64,000 nucleotides of DNA from DASQPR01 sp963836785 (GTDB lineage: Bacteria > Actinomycetota > Actinomycetes > Mycobacteriales > Micromonosporaceae), in the NCBI GenBank assembly GCA_963836785.1, contig CAWIKW010000002.1:558001-622000 (forward strand). Reading direction: 5' to 3'. Positions 52,256 to 61,483 of the stretch are shown in pieces. Both the position numbers and the translations under genes were made by a program. The notes below the pieces were generated by a model. It made no database searches. It was not told where the DNA came from and saw nothing but the letters and a program-made list of their open reading frames with translations. The number at the start of each line of letters is the position of its first letter. The first letter of the stretch is position 1.

Positions 52256-54874
52256 GTGGTGGAAAATACTGTCGATGTATTGACAGCCGATTCGGCCGAA
52301 TCGTCAACCAACCAGGACTCCGGTATCGGCCCAATGACCGGCACCGAAAGGGTTCTCGCCGAGGTGCTGGCTGACGTCGTGAGCGTCGAACAGGTGTCGG
52401 TCGATAGTCATTTCTTCGATGACCTGGGTGCTAACTCGTTGGTGATGGCCCATTTCTGTGCGCGCGTCAGGAAGCGGGCGGACCTGCCGTCGGTCTCGAT
52501 GAGGGACATCTATCGGCACCCGACGATCAAGAGCCTGGCTCAAGAACTCGACGAAACAGACTCCACCGCAATCGAATCGCCGGATCCAGCGCCGGTCGAG
52601 GCGTTGACACCGTCCAGTACGCCGCAGTACCTCCTCTGCGGAGCGATACAGCTTCTGATCTTCCTCGGCTATTCCGTGATCGTCGCTCTGGTCGTCACCC
52701 TGGGCTATGAGTGGATATCCGCCGGCACGGGATTGATCGACTACTACGTGCGGTCGGTCCTGTTCGGCGGCGCGACTTTCCTCGCCTTGAGCATCTTCCC
52801 GATCCTCATGAAGTGGGTGCTCATTGGTCGGTGGAAACCCCGGCAGATCCGCGTCTGGAGCCTCGCGTACGTCCGCTTCTGGATCGTCAAGACGCTTGTC
52901 CAGCGGAACCTATTGGTCCTGTTGTTCGTCGGCTCGCCGCTCTACCCGCTCTATTTGAGGGCACTCGGCGCGAAAGTCGGGCGTCGCGTCGCGATCTTCT
53001 CGCGGACGGTGCCCGTCTGCACCGACCTGCTCACCATCGGCGAGGGCACGGTCATCCGCAAGGACTCGCACCTCACCGGCTACCGAGCCGACTCCGGCCT
53101 CATTGAAACGGGGACGGTGACGCTCGGGAAGAACGTGTTCGTCGGCGAGCTGACGGTGATCGACATCGGGACCCGCATGGGCGACGGCGCCGAACTCGGC
53201 CATACCTCCTCTCTGCACACCGGTCAGGTAGTGCCGGACGGCGAGCGCTGGCACGGGTCCCCGGCGCAGCGAACCGAGGTGGACTACCGGACGATCGACC
53301 ACACCGAGTGCGGCATCCTACGCAGGGCCGGGTATGCGGTCCTGCAGGTGCTGAACCTGCTGTTCGTTTTCTTGCCATTGGCGGTCGGCGGTGTCGACAT
53401 TGTGCTGCGTGAGATCCCGCGACTGGCGGCGCTGGAATCCGGACCTCAGGCGCTCGGGAGTTGGACGTTCTATCTCGACGCTCTGGTCGTCTCCTTCGTG
53501 CTCTTCTTCGGAATGATGCTCGTCGGACTTCTGGTCGTGGCGACCGTCCCGCGCCTGCTCAATCTCGCCATCAAACCCGACAAGATCTATCCCTTGTACG
53601 GCATCCACTACTCGGTACACCGGGCGATCGTCGGCATGACCAACAACAGAGTCTTCAAGACCCTCTTCGGCGACAGCTCCAGCATCGTCCACTATCTGCG
53701 CTACCTCGGATATCGGCTTCCCGACGTCGAGCAGACGGGGTCGAACTTCGGTACGCAGCTCAAGCACGAGAACCCGTACCTGAGCTCTGTCGGTAGCGGG
53801 ACGATGGTCGCTGACGGTCTGTCGATCATCAATGCCGATTACTCGAGCACGTCGTTCCGCGTGTCCCGAGCCTCGATCGGACCGCACAACTTCCTGGGGA
53901 ACTACATCGGCTATCCGGCACAGGGCAAGACGGGCGACAACTGCCTCCTCGCGACGAAGGCCATGATCCCGATCGACGGCGAAGTCCGCGAGGGTGTCGG
54001 ACTTCTGGGCTCACCCTCCTTCGAGATTCCGCGATCGGTCCAGCGTGACACCCGGTTCGACCACCTGAGGACGGGCGACGAGCTGCGCCGCCGTCTCAAG
54101 GCCAAGAACCGGCACAACGCCGTCACCGCGGCGATGTACCTGCTGTCCAGGTGGATCTTCGTGTTCGCTCTCACCCTGCTCGCGTGGACCACCGCTCGCC
54201 TCTACGGTCCGGCCGGTACGGTGGCGATCGCGGTGGCCTCCGTCGCGAGTCTCGTGTTCACCACTTTCTACTTCGTGGCGGTGGAACGTGCCGTCCAGGT
54301 GTTCCTGCCGTTGCGGCCGCTGTACTGCTCGATCTATGACCGTCGCTTCTGGCGCCACGAACGCTTCTGGAAGGGCGCCGCGGCAACGGCGTACCTCCAG
54401 CTCTTCAACGGCACCCCGTTCAAGAACGTGGTCTGGCGGATGCTAGGTGTTCGGATCGGCCGCCGGGTCTTCGACGACGGCTGCTCGATTCCCGAGAAGA
54501 CGCTGGTGACAATCGGTAACGACTCCACCCTCAATCTCGGTTCGACCATCCAGTGCCACTCGCAGGAGGACGGCGCCTTCAAATCCGACCGCATCACGAT
54601 CGGTGCCGGCTGCACCGTTGGGATCGGCGCCTGGGTCCATTACGGCGTGACGATGGGCGACGGCTCCGTACTCGCCCCCGACGCGTTTCTCATGAAGGGC
54701 GAGGACGTCCCACCGCATGCACGGTGGACTGGAAACCCAGCCAGAAATCTTCGTGATGACCGCGTGGCCAACACCCAGGTGTGCGGCGGTGGCAACGGCA
54801 GCGGCGGCGAAGCACTCGGAGCGACGGAGAGCCCAGTGGCAGCGGTGGCTGGAGGGACTCGATGGGACGCCTAG
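52256..54874 (+). CDS. Carrier protein fused to Pls/PosA-type NRPS terminal membrane domain
   Basis: 872 aa from GTG 52256. Residues 20-100 are a peptidyl-carrier domain (FFDDLGANSLVMAHF, phosphopantetheine Ser61). After a short linker comes the terminal domain found in poly-lysine-synthetase-like (Pls/PosA) proteins: about six transmembrane helices alternating with two left-handed beta-helix acyltransferase-like modules (LTIGEGTVIRKDSHLTGYRA; ETLVTIGNDS-type repeats and DRITIGAGCTVGIGAWVHYG). FGTQLKHENPYLSSVGSGTM lies in the central soluble part. In ε-poly-lysine synthetase such membrane domains catalyse iterative peptide bond formation. Here the adenylation domain is on a separate protein whose gene overlaps this one by 13 bp. 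Confidence 0.88.
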   Translation: MVENTVDVLTADSAESSTNQDSGIGPMTGTERVLAEVLADVVSVEQVSVDSHFFDDLGANSLVMAHFCARVRKRADLPSVSMRDIYRHPTIKSLAQELDETDSTAIESPDPAPVEALTPSSTPQYLLCGAIQLLIFLGYSVIVALVVTLGYEWISAGTGLIDYYVRSVLFGGATFLALSIFPILMKWVLIGRWKPRQIRVWSLAYVRFWIVKTLVQRNLLVLLFVGSPLYPLYLRALGAKVGRRVAIFSRTVPVCTDLLTIGEGTVIRKDSHLTGYRADSGLIETGTVTLGKNVFVGELTVIDIGTRMGDGAELGHTSSLHTGQVVPDGERWHGSPAQRTEVDYRTIDHTECGILRRAGYAVLQVLNLLFVFLPLAVGGVDIVLREIPRLAALESGPQALGSWTFYLDALVVSFVLFFGMMLVGLLVVATVPRLLNLAIKPDKIYPLYGIHYSVHRAIVGMTNNRVFKTLFGDSSSIVHYLRYLGYRLPDVEQTGSNFGTQLKHENPYLSSVGSGTMVADGLSIINADYSSTSFRVSRASIGPHNFLGNYIGYPAQGKTGDNCLLATKAMIPIDGEVREGVGLLGSPSFEIPRSVQRDTRFDHLRTGDELRRRLKAKNRHNAVTAAMYLLSRWIFVFALTLLAWTTARLYGPAGTVAIAVASVASLVFTTFYFVAVERAVQVFLPLRPLYCSIYDRRFWRHERFWKGAAATAYLQLFNGTPFKNVVWRMLGVRIGRRVFDDGCSIPEKTLVTIGNDSTLNLGSTIQCHSQEDGAFKSDRITIGAGCTVGIGAWVHYGVTMGDGSVLAPDAFLMKGEDVPPHARWTGNPARNLRDDRVANTQVCGGGNGSGGEALGATESPVAAVAGGTRWDA

Positions 54875-57800
54875 CGACGGGCGACCGGGAGTACTGGCGC
54901 AACGCGTTCACCGCCGGCGGGCTCACCGCCATCCCACGGTGGACGCTCAACCCGGTGCCGGGCGTCAGCGAGTACGAGGCGACGATCCCCGACGACCGCG
55001 TGGCGGCGGTACGCCGGTTGGCCGACGAGCTGGGCGTGCCGCTCGGCTCGGTGCTGCTGGCCGCGCACGGCAAGGTGCTCGCCGGGTTGTCGGGCGAACG
55101 CGAGGTCACAACCGGCTACGTCGTCGCCGACCGCGGCCAGCCATTGCCGTGCGTCCTTTCGACCGAGCCCGACTCGTGGCGGACCTTGCTCAAGGAAACC
55201 CATCGAGCCGAATCAGAACTGTTGGTGCACAAGGACTTTCCGGTCGGTGACCTCAGGCGCCAGCTGGGCCTGTCCGAACCGTCGTTCGAGATCGTTTTCG
55301 ATCCGACGGACGCCGGTGCGGAGCTGGCGGAGGACGCCGTGCTGTGTGTGGCTATCTCGCCACGCGGCGACGAGCTAATGCTGCGATTGCGATACCGGAC
55401 CGACGTGCTCGACGCGGACTGCGCTGCCAGGATCGCCGGTTATCACCTCACCGCGCTCGCACTGATGGCCGCCGACCCGGACGCCGGGCACGGCCAGCAG
55501 ACACTGTTGTCGGCCGAGGAGTCGCACGTTCAGCTCTATGGACTCGCCGGTCCGCGGCGGGAGCTTCCGAACCGCCGCCTTCACGAGCTGTTCGAAGATC
55601 GAGTACGCGCCCACCCGGGCGCCATCGCGGCGATCCAGGGCGATCGGCAGCTGACGTACGGCGAGCTGAACAGTCGCGCCAACCGGCTGGCCCGAGCCCT
55701 TCTGGCACGAGGACTCGGCCCCGAGGGCGTCGTGGCGGTGGTGACCGAACGCAATCTGGACTGGATGGTGGCCGTTCTCGCGGTCTTCAAGGCCGGCGGT
55801 GCCTACCTGCCGATCGAGCCACACTTCCCGGCCGACCGCATCGCGACCACGCTGTCGCGCGCCGACTGCCACCTCGCGCTGACCGAACCTGCCAGTTCGA
55901 CCACGCTCAAGCAGGCAGTCAAGTCCGTGACCGGAGTCGAGACGATCTTCGTCGAGGCGGCCGACGACGAGGACCTCGCCGACGACGATCTCGGCATCGA
56001 CGTCGCGCCGGATCAGCTGGCGTACATCTACTTCACGTCCGGCTCGACCGGTGAGCCCAAGGGCGCCATGTGCGAGCACGCCGGCATGCTCAACCATCTG
56101 TTCGCCAAAATCGACGATCTCGAGATCGACGAGAGGTCGGTGGTCGCCCAGACCGCGCCGCAGTGCTTCGACATTTCGCTGTGGCAGCTGGTCTCCGCGC
56201 TCCTGGTCGGCGGACGAACGCTGATCGTCGAGCAGGACGTGATCCTGGACGTTCGTCGGTTCGTCGACAAGATCGTTGACGGTCGGGTCGCCGTGCTCCA
56301 AGTCGTGCCGTCGTACCTCGAAGTCGTACTGTCCTATCTGGAGCAGCACCCCCGCGAGTTGCCGGACCTGCGATGCGTCTCGGTCACCGGCGAGGCGCTC
56401 AAGACCGAGCTCACGCAGCGCTGGTTCGAGGCCAAGCCCGCGATCAAGCTGGTCAACGCATATGGGTTGACCGAGACCTCGGACGACACGAACCACGAGG
56501 TCATGGACCGGGCACCCGCCGGCCCACGGGTCCCACTCGGTCGCCCGGTCAACAACGCGCACATCTACGTCGTCGACGAGTCTCTGTCACCCGTGCCGCT
56601 GGGCGCCCCCGGTGCGATCGTCTTCTCCGGGATCTGCGTCGGTCGCGGTTACGTCAACGACGCCGAGCGCACCCGGCAGGCCTTCATGGCCGACCCGCAC
56701 CGCGAGGGTCAGCGGCTCTACCGGGGCGGCGACTACGGCCGCTGGCGGCCCGACGGCAAGCTGGAGTTCCTCGGTCGCCGCGATACCCAGGTCAAGCTCT
56801 ACGGTTTCCGGATCGAGATCGGCGAGATCGAGAACGCCCTCCTGCGGGTGCCCGGTGTCCGCGACGGCGCGGTCGTCGTCGCCGAGCGGACCGACCAGAG
56901 TAAGCACCTGGTGGCGTTCTACGCCGCGCGGGAGCCGCTGGCGGTCGAGATCCTGCGGGATCGGCTCCGTGCCTCGTTGCCCGACTACATGGTGCCATCG
57001 GCATTCCAGTGGCGGGAGAGTCTGCCGCTGACCGCGAACAGCAAGATCGATCGCAAGACGCTGGTCGCACTCGCTGGCGAACTCGACGTCGTGGCGGCCG
57101 ACTACGACGCGCCGAGTACGGTGACCGAGCAACGGCTCGCGGCCGCATGGGCGAAGGTGCTCGGGATCCCGGAGAATCAGATCGGCCGGCGGGACCACTT
57201 CTTCGACCGCGGCGGAACCTCGCTGTCGGCCGTGAAACTCGCCATCACGCTGGACCGTACGGTGTCGCTGACGGACGTCACCCGGCATCCGATCCTCGCC
57301 GACCTCGCGGGGTTGGTCGACGGCCGGTCCGAGCACCGCTCGGGCCTGCTGCAATCACTATCCGATTCCGATGGTGCGCCGACTGGCGCCCTGGTGTGCT
57401 TCCCGTATGCCGGTGGCAACGCGGTGAACTACCAGCCGATGGCCAAGGCTCTGCGCGACAGCGGGCTCGCGGTCTACGCCGTCGAGCTGCCGGGCCACGA
57501 CGTGGCCGCGGAAAGCGAGCCGTTCGAACCGATGGCGCAGGTGGTCGAGCAGGTTGTCGACGAAATCACTCGGCGTGGTCTCGCCCCGGTGCTGCTGTGG
57601 GGACATTCCTCGGGTAGCGCGTTCGCGCTGGAGACGGCTCGCCGGCTGCAGGAGCGTGGGGTCGATGTCCAGCGGGTGTTCGTTGCCGCCCAGCTGCTCG
57701 GTGACGCCGCCGACCGACGCGCGGCCATCACCGAGTTGACCGACCGCGGCACGACCGAGATTGCCGCGGGGCTCCGTGCGGACGGCGGTTACACCGAGAC

Positions 57801-58116
57801 CGGTGAGCTGGATGTGGGCGGCGACGAACAGATCGGTGCCGCCTACCGGCATGACTGCGTATCCGCTCATCGCTATTTCGCGGACCTCCTGGACACTCCG
57901 CCGGCGGTCAGGCTGTCCGCGCCCGTCACCGTCGTCGTCGCGACGGATGACCCGTACACGGCGGAGTCCGCGCGCCGGCACGGCGAGTGGCACCTGCTGG
58001 CCGAACACGTTGACACGTACGAGATTCGCGACGGCGGCCACTACTTCTTGCGTACGCGTCCGACCGAAGCGGCGCAGGCAGTCGTGCGTACCACCGAATT
58101 GTTGGCCTCTCAGTGA
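54862..58116 (+). CDS. Nonribosomal peptide synthetase, partial C - A - T - TE
   Basis: 1084 aa from ATG 54862 (GGAGGGACTCG upstream). Residues 1-230 match only the C-terminal half of a condensation domain; the HHxxxDG half is absent. The adenylation domain (about 240-750) has YIYFTSGSTGEPKG (388), FDISLWQ (436), NAYGLTET, YRGGDYGRWRPDGKLEF and NSKIDRK. The specificity residues, read by eye, are D-I-W-Q-S-T-A-D-D-K, which I cannot assign securely. The thiolation Ser is S787 (DRGGTSLSAVKL). The thioesterase has GHSSG (nucleophile S916) and a late His near 1060, and its CFPYAGGNAV opening resembles type II TEs. Context points to L-2,3-diaminopropionate as substrate. Confidence 0.9.
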   Translation: MGRLATGDREYWRNAFTAGGLTAIPRWTLNPVPGVSEYEATIPDDRVAAVRRLADELGVPLGSVLLAAHGKVLAGLSGEREVTTGYVVADRGQPLPCVLSTEPDSWRTLLKETHRAESELLVHKDFPVGDLRRQLGLSEPSFEIVFDPTDAGAELAEDAVLCVAISPRGDELMLRLRYRTDVLDADCAARIAGYHLTALALMAADPDAGHGQQTLLSAEESHVQLYGLAGPRRELPNRRLHELFEDRVRAHPGAIAAIQGDRQLTYGELNSRANRLARALLARGLGPEGVVAVVTERNLDWMVAVLAVFKAGGAYLPIEPHFPADRIATTLSRADCHLALTEPASSTTLKQAVKSVTGVETIFVEAADDEDLADDDLGIDVAPDQLAYIYFTSGSTGEPKGAMCEHAGMLNHLFAKIDDLEIDERSVVAQTAPQCFDISLWQLVSALLVGGRTLIVEQDVILDVRRFVDKIVDGRVAVLQVVPSYLEVVLSYLEQHPRELPDLRCVSVTGEALKTELTQRWFEAKPAIKLVNAYGLTETSDDTNHEVMDRAPAGPRVPLGRPVNNAHIYVVDESLSPVPLGAPGAIVFSGICVGRGYVNDAERTRQAFMADPHREGQRLYRGGDYGRWRPDGKLEFLGRRDTQVKLYGFRIEIGEIENALLRVPGVRDGAVVVAERTDQSKHLVAFYAAREPLAVEILRDRLRASLPDYMVPSAFQWRESLPLTANSKIDRKTLVALAGELDVVAADYDAPSTVTEQRLAAAWAKVLGIPENQIGRRDHFFDRGGTSLSAVKLAITLDRTVSLTDVTRHPILADLAGLVDGRSEHRSGLLQSLSDSDGAPTGALVCFPYAGGNAVNYQPMAKALRDSGLAVYAVELPGHDVAAESEPFEPMAQVVEQVVDEITRRGLAPVLLWGHSSGSAFALETARRLQERGVDVQRVFVAAQLLGDAADRRAAITELTDRGTTEIAAGLRADGGYTETGELDVGGDEQIGAAYRHDCVSAHRYFADLLDTPPAVRLSAPVTVVVATDDPYTAESARRHGEWHLLAEHVDTYEIRDGGHYFLRTRPTEAAQAVVRTTELLASQ

Positions 58117-58139
58117 CGAGCGACCGAAAGGAAACCGAG

Positions 58140-59144
58140 ATGTCGTCCTCTTCCGCAGCCTCATTGCTCGACGCCGACCGGCAACCCGGCAAACCCCCGA
58201 TGATGCGGGTCGAGGTTCCTGGTGACGCGCCGACCTGGGCGTCCGAACACCGGGACGGGCTGCGCGCGCTCGTCGCCGAGCACGGGTCGATCCTGGTGCG
58301 CGGCCTCGGGCTGCGTGACGCGGGCGAGGTCGCCGCGGTGTATGCGCGCCTGTCCAACGGTCTCATGACGGAGCGAGAGGCCTTCGCGCCCCGGCAGACG
58401 TATGCCGATGGCGTTTACTCCTCCGCAACGTGGCCGGCGAACCAGCCGATGTGCATGCACCATGAGCTCAGCTACACGCTGGACGTCCCGGGACTGATGA
58501 TGTTCGCGTGCCTGACCCCGCCGTCGGAAGGCGGGGCGACCGCGGTGGCCGACTCGCCGACCGTGCTCGACGCGTTGCCGGCCGAGTTGACCGAGCGATT
58601 CGAGCGTGACGGATGGCTGCTCACCCGCAACTACAACGAGGACATTGGCGCCTCGGTCGCCCAGGCGTTCGGCACCGACGATCCAGACGCCGTCGCCGAC
58701 TACTGCCGCGCGAACGCGATCGACTTCGAGTGGCAGCCCGACGGCGGACTGCGTACGTGGCAACGACGCAGCGCTGTGGTGCCTCATCCGGTCACCGGCC
58801 AGCGCTGCTGGTTCAACCAGATCGCGTTCCTCAACGAGTGGACGATCGCGCCGGAGATTCGCGAGTACCTGGTCGACATGTACGGCGAAGACGGCCTGCC
58901 ATTCAACACCCGGTTCGGCAACGGCGATCCGATCACCGAGGACATCGTCGTCCTACTCAACCAGGTGTACGACGCCCACACGGCCCGCGAACCGTGGCAG
59001 GCCGGCGATCTGATGCTGGTCGACAACGTCCGCACCGCGCACAGCCGGGAGCCATTCGAGGGCCCGCGCGAGGTGCTGGTCGGGATGGCCGACACCGTGC
59101 GGCTCGGCGACCGTCGCACCGCGGGCGAGGTGACGGCCCGATGA
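58140..59144 (+). CDS. TauD/TfdA-family Fe(II)/2-oxoglutarate dioxygenase
   Basis: 334 aa. ATG 58140 (AAAGGAAACCGAG upstream) is preferred over GTG 58113. The iron-binding triad reads H107-x-E109 (MCMHHELSYT) and H301 (TAHSREPF). R310 (GPREVLVGM) would bind 2-oxoglutarate. Length and the FNTRFGNGDPI and WFNQIAFLNEW blocks match SyrP/clavaminate-synthase-like enzymes that hydroxylate amino acids, often on a carrier protein. It lies between the synthetase and the diaminopropionate genes, so β-hydroxylation of the building block or polymer is a reasonable inference. Confidence 0.88.
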   Translation: MSSSSAASLLDADRQPGKPPMMRVEVPGDAPTWASEHRDGLRALVAEHGSILVRGLGLRDAGEVAAVYARLSNGLMTEREAFAPRQTYADGVYSSATWPANQPMCMHHELSYTLDVPGLMMFACLTPPSEGGATAVADSPTVLDALPAELTERFERDGWLLTRNYNEDIGASVAQAFGTDDPDAVADYCRANAIDFEWQPDGGLRTWQRRSAVVPHPVTGQRCWFNQIAFLNEWTIAPEIREYLVDMYGEDGLPFNTRFGNGDPITEDIVVLLNQVYDAHTAREPWQAGDLMLVDNVRTAHSREPFEGPREVLVGMADTVRLGDRRTAGEVTAR

Positions 59145-60211
59145 CCGCGACGCGTCATACTGCCGCGCAGCCGACCACGGTCACACGCGCGTCCGTACCG
59201 CCGTTCTCGGTGATCTCGGGCGCGCAGGTACAGCACGCTTTGCATGGCCGCGAGAAGGAAATCGTTGCGCTGGTCGAGGGCACGTATCGCCTGCACGGTG
59301 CCGGCGAATCGGTGAACCCGCCGTCGTACTTCCTGCGGTTTCCCGACCGACCATCGGCCCGGATCATTGCGCTTCCGGCGTCGATCGGTGGGCAGGTAAG
59401 GGTAGACGGGCTGAAGTGGATATCCAGCTTTCCGCAGAACGTCGCGGCCGGTGTGCCACGGGCCTCGGCCGTGCTCATCCTGAACGACCACGACACCGGA
59501 TACCCATTCGCCTGCCTGGAAAGCTCGATCATCAGCGCGACCCGGACAGCCGCCTCGGCGACCCTTGCCGCCGACTGGCTCAGCCGAGACCGGCGGCGCC
59601 CACGCAGTGTCGGGTTCTTCGGCGTGGGCCTGATTGCCCGCTACATCCACACGTTCCTGGCTGGCAACGGCTGGTCGTTCGACGAGATCGGCGTCCACGA
59701 CCTGTCCGCCGACAATGCGTCCGGCTTCGGCGGATACCTCCAACGGTCGGACGTCCCCGGCCGGATCACCGTGTACGACCGCCCGGAGCAGCTGATCCGC
59801 GCCAGCGACATGGTCGTCTTTGCCACGGTCGCGGGTGAGCCACACGTCTCCGACGTGTCGTGGTTCGCGCACAATCCGGTGGTGCTGCACGTGTCGCTTC
59901 GCGACCTCGCACCGGAGATCCTGCTCGCTTCGACCAACATCCTCGATGACATCGAGCATTGCATGAAGGCCAATACGTCGCCGCACCTGGCCGAACAGCT
60001 CACGGGCAACCGCGACTTCCTGAGCGGCACATTGGACGACGTGATGGCTGGGCGGACGTTGGTGCCGGCGGACCGGCCGGTCGTGTTCTCGCCGTTCGGC
60101 CTGGGCGTGCTCGACCTCGCCGTCGGCAAATACGTCTACGACGAGGTGGCCAGCGCCGGTGAGCTACGCGTCGTCGACGACTTCTTCCACGATTTACATC
60201 GATACGGCTGA
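59141..60211 (+). CDS. sbnB: SbnB: N-(2-amino-2-carboxyethyl)-L-glutamate dehydrogenase for Dap synthesis
   Basis: 356 aa, ATGA overlap with the dioxygenase gene. It belongs to the ornithine-cyclodeaminase/mu-crystallin fold. Features are an N-terminal substrate domain (SYFLRFPDRPSARIIALPAS, VDGLKWISSFPQNV as in SbnB), the Rossmann motif VGFFGVGLIARYIHTFL and FSPFGLGVLDLAVGKYVYDE at the end. In staphyloferrin B biosynthesis SbnB oxidatively splits the SbnA product to L-2,3-diaminopropionate, 2-oxoglutarate and ammonia, using NAD+. The neighbouring sbnA makes this assignment strong. Confidence 0.92.
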   Translation: MTATRHTAAQPTTVTRASVPPFSVISGAQVQHALHGREKEIVALVEGTYRLHGAGESVNPPSYFLRFPDRPSARIIALPASIGGQVRVDGLKWISSFPQNVAAGVPRASAVLILNDHDTGYPFACLESSIISATRTAASATLAADWLSRDRRRPRSVGFFGVGLIARYIHTFLAGNGWSFDEIGVHDLSADNASGFGGYLQRSDVPGRITVYDRPEQLIRASDMVVFATVAGEPHVSDVSWFAHNPVVLHVSLRDLAPEILLASTNILDDIEHCMKANTSPHLAEQLTGNRDFLSGTLDDVMAGRTLVPADRPVVFSPFGLGVLDLAVGKYVYDEVASAGELRVVDDFFHDLHRYG

Positions 60212-60247
60212 ACGTCCGCGTGTTCTGCCACAGATGAGGAGGCGATC

Positions 60248-61234
60248 ATGCCAGTAATTTCCGTTCCTGAGGTCTTCAACGAAGAGGAACTCTACGTCGA
60301 CCTTCGCGCGACCTTTGGGCACTCGCTGTATCTGAAGTGCGAGGGCTTCAACTTCGCGGGGTCGATCAAGCTGAAGGCGGCGGCCGAGATGGTCGAGTCG
60401 GCAGAGCGGGACGGAGTCCTCAAGGCGGGCTCGATCCTGGTCGAGTCCTCGTCAGGAAACCTGGGTGTGGCGCTGAGCATGATCGCGGCGAGTAAGGGAT
60501 ACACGTTCCTGTGCGTGACTGACTCGCGCTGCAACCTGTCCACGAGGCGGGCGATGGAGGCGTTGGGCTCTCAGGTGCACATCGTCACCGAGCCCGATGC
60601 CAGCGGCGGCTTCCTCGGCGCGCGGATCGAATACGTCCGCGCATTGTGCGCCTCGGACGACCGGTACGTGTGCCTCAACCAATACACCAATCCGAACAAT
60701 TGGAAGGCGCACTACCGTACGACGGCCCCAGCGATCGCTCGCCAGTTCCCACGACTAGACGTGCTGTTCGTCGGAGCCGGCACCAGCGGGACGCTCATGG
60801 GCTGTGCGCGCTACTTCCGGGGGTGGCACTGGCCGGTGCGGATCGTCGCGGTCGACAGCGTCGGCTCGGTGACCTTCGGCGGCGCGCCGGGCCGCCGCAT
60901 GATTCCCGGCCTGGGCACGAGCGTCCGTCCACCGCTGCTCGACGAGTCCTATGTGGACGATGTGGTACGTGTCGAGGAGGCAGACACCATCCGTGCCTGC
61001 CATCGTCTGGCCCGAAGCGGATTCCTCTTCGGCGGATCCACCGGCACGGTTGTCAGCGGCGCCGTCGGCTGGTTGGCCCAGCATGATGAGCGTGAGCTCA
61101 CCGCGGTCGCCATCGCCCCAGACCTCGGCGAGCGCTATCTCGACACCGTCTACCAGACGAATTGGCTGCAGGATCTGTACGGCGAGGACGTGCTCAGCTC
61201 CGACGAGTTGGCCGTCGGTTCCCGATCGGCCTGA
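60248..61234 (+). CDS. sbnA: SbnA: O-phosphoserine-dependent ACEGA synthase (Dap biosynthesis)
   Basis: 328 aa from ATG 60248 (ATGAGGAGGCG upstream). A cysteine-synthase-like PLP enzyme: Lys in FNFAGSIKLKAA, phosphate/substrate loop VESSSGNLGVALS, NQYTNPNNWKAHY and PLP-phosphate loop VGAGTSGTLMG. The asparagine-loop and C-terminal features (FLFGGSTGTVVSGA, APDLGERYLDTVYQTNWL) match SbnA. It condenses O-phospho-L-serine with L-glutamate to the adduct used by SbnB. It is the last gene of the cluster. Confidence 0.93.
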   Translation: MPVISVPEVFNEEELYVDLRATFGHSLYLKCEGFNFAGSIKLKAAAEMVESAERDGVLKAGSILVESSSGNLGVALSMIAASKGYTFLCVTDSRCNLSTRRAMEALGSQVHIVTEPDASGGFLGARIEYVRALCASDDRYVCLNQYTNPNNWKAHYRTTAPAIARQFPRLDVLFVGAGTSGTLMGCARYFRGWHWPVRIVAVDSVGSVTFGGAPGRRMIPGLGTSVRPPLLDESYVDDVVRVEEADTIRACHRLARSGFLFGGSTGTVVSGAVGWLAQHDERELTAVAIAPDLGERYLDTVYQTNWLQDLYGEDVLSSDELAVGSRSA

Positions 61235-61369
61235 CCGGCCGTACCGTACCGCCTGTGCCGGGCGGCACGGGGCCGATCATCGCGCGCTGCCCGGCCGCCG
61301 GTCAGTCGACGGTGGTCGGCCCCGATCATGCGCGGCCCGACATCGCGACGGCGAATTTTCCGCTCGGGC

Positions 61370-61384
61370 GGGACTTTCGGCCCT
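61370..61384. promoter_or_regulatory. DevR-box-like site upstream of the universal stress protein gene
   Basis: GGGACTTTCGGCCCT, the best match in the window to a DosR/DevR box, 100 bp before the USP start codon. Confidence 0.7.
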
Positions 61385-61483
61385 GCATCGCCGTCCTCGA
61401 CGCCGCGCACACTGGCGATAGCTATCACGTCGAGATGGCGGTACGGCATCGGGCTGAGCCGTACGCAGGGAGAAGGATCCGCC

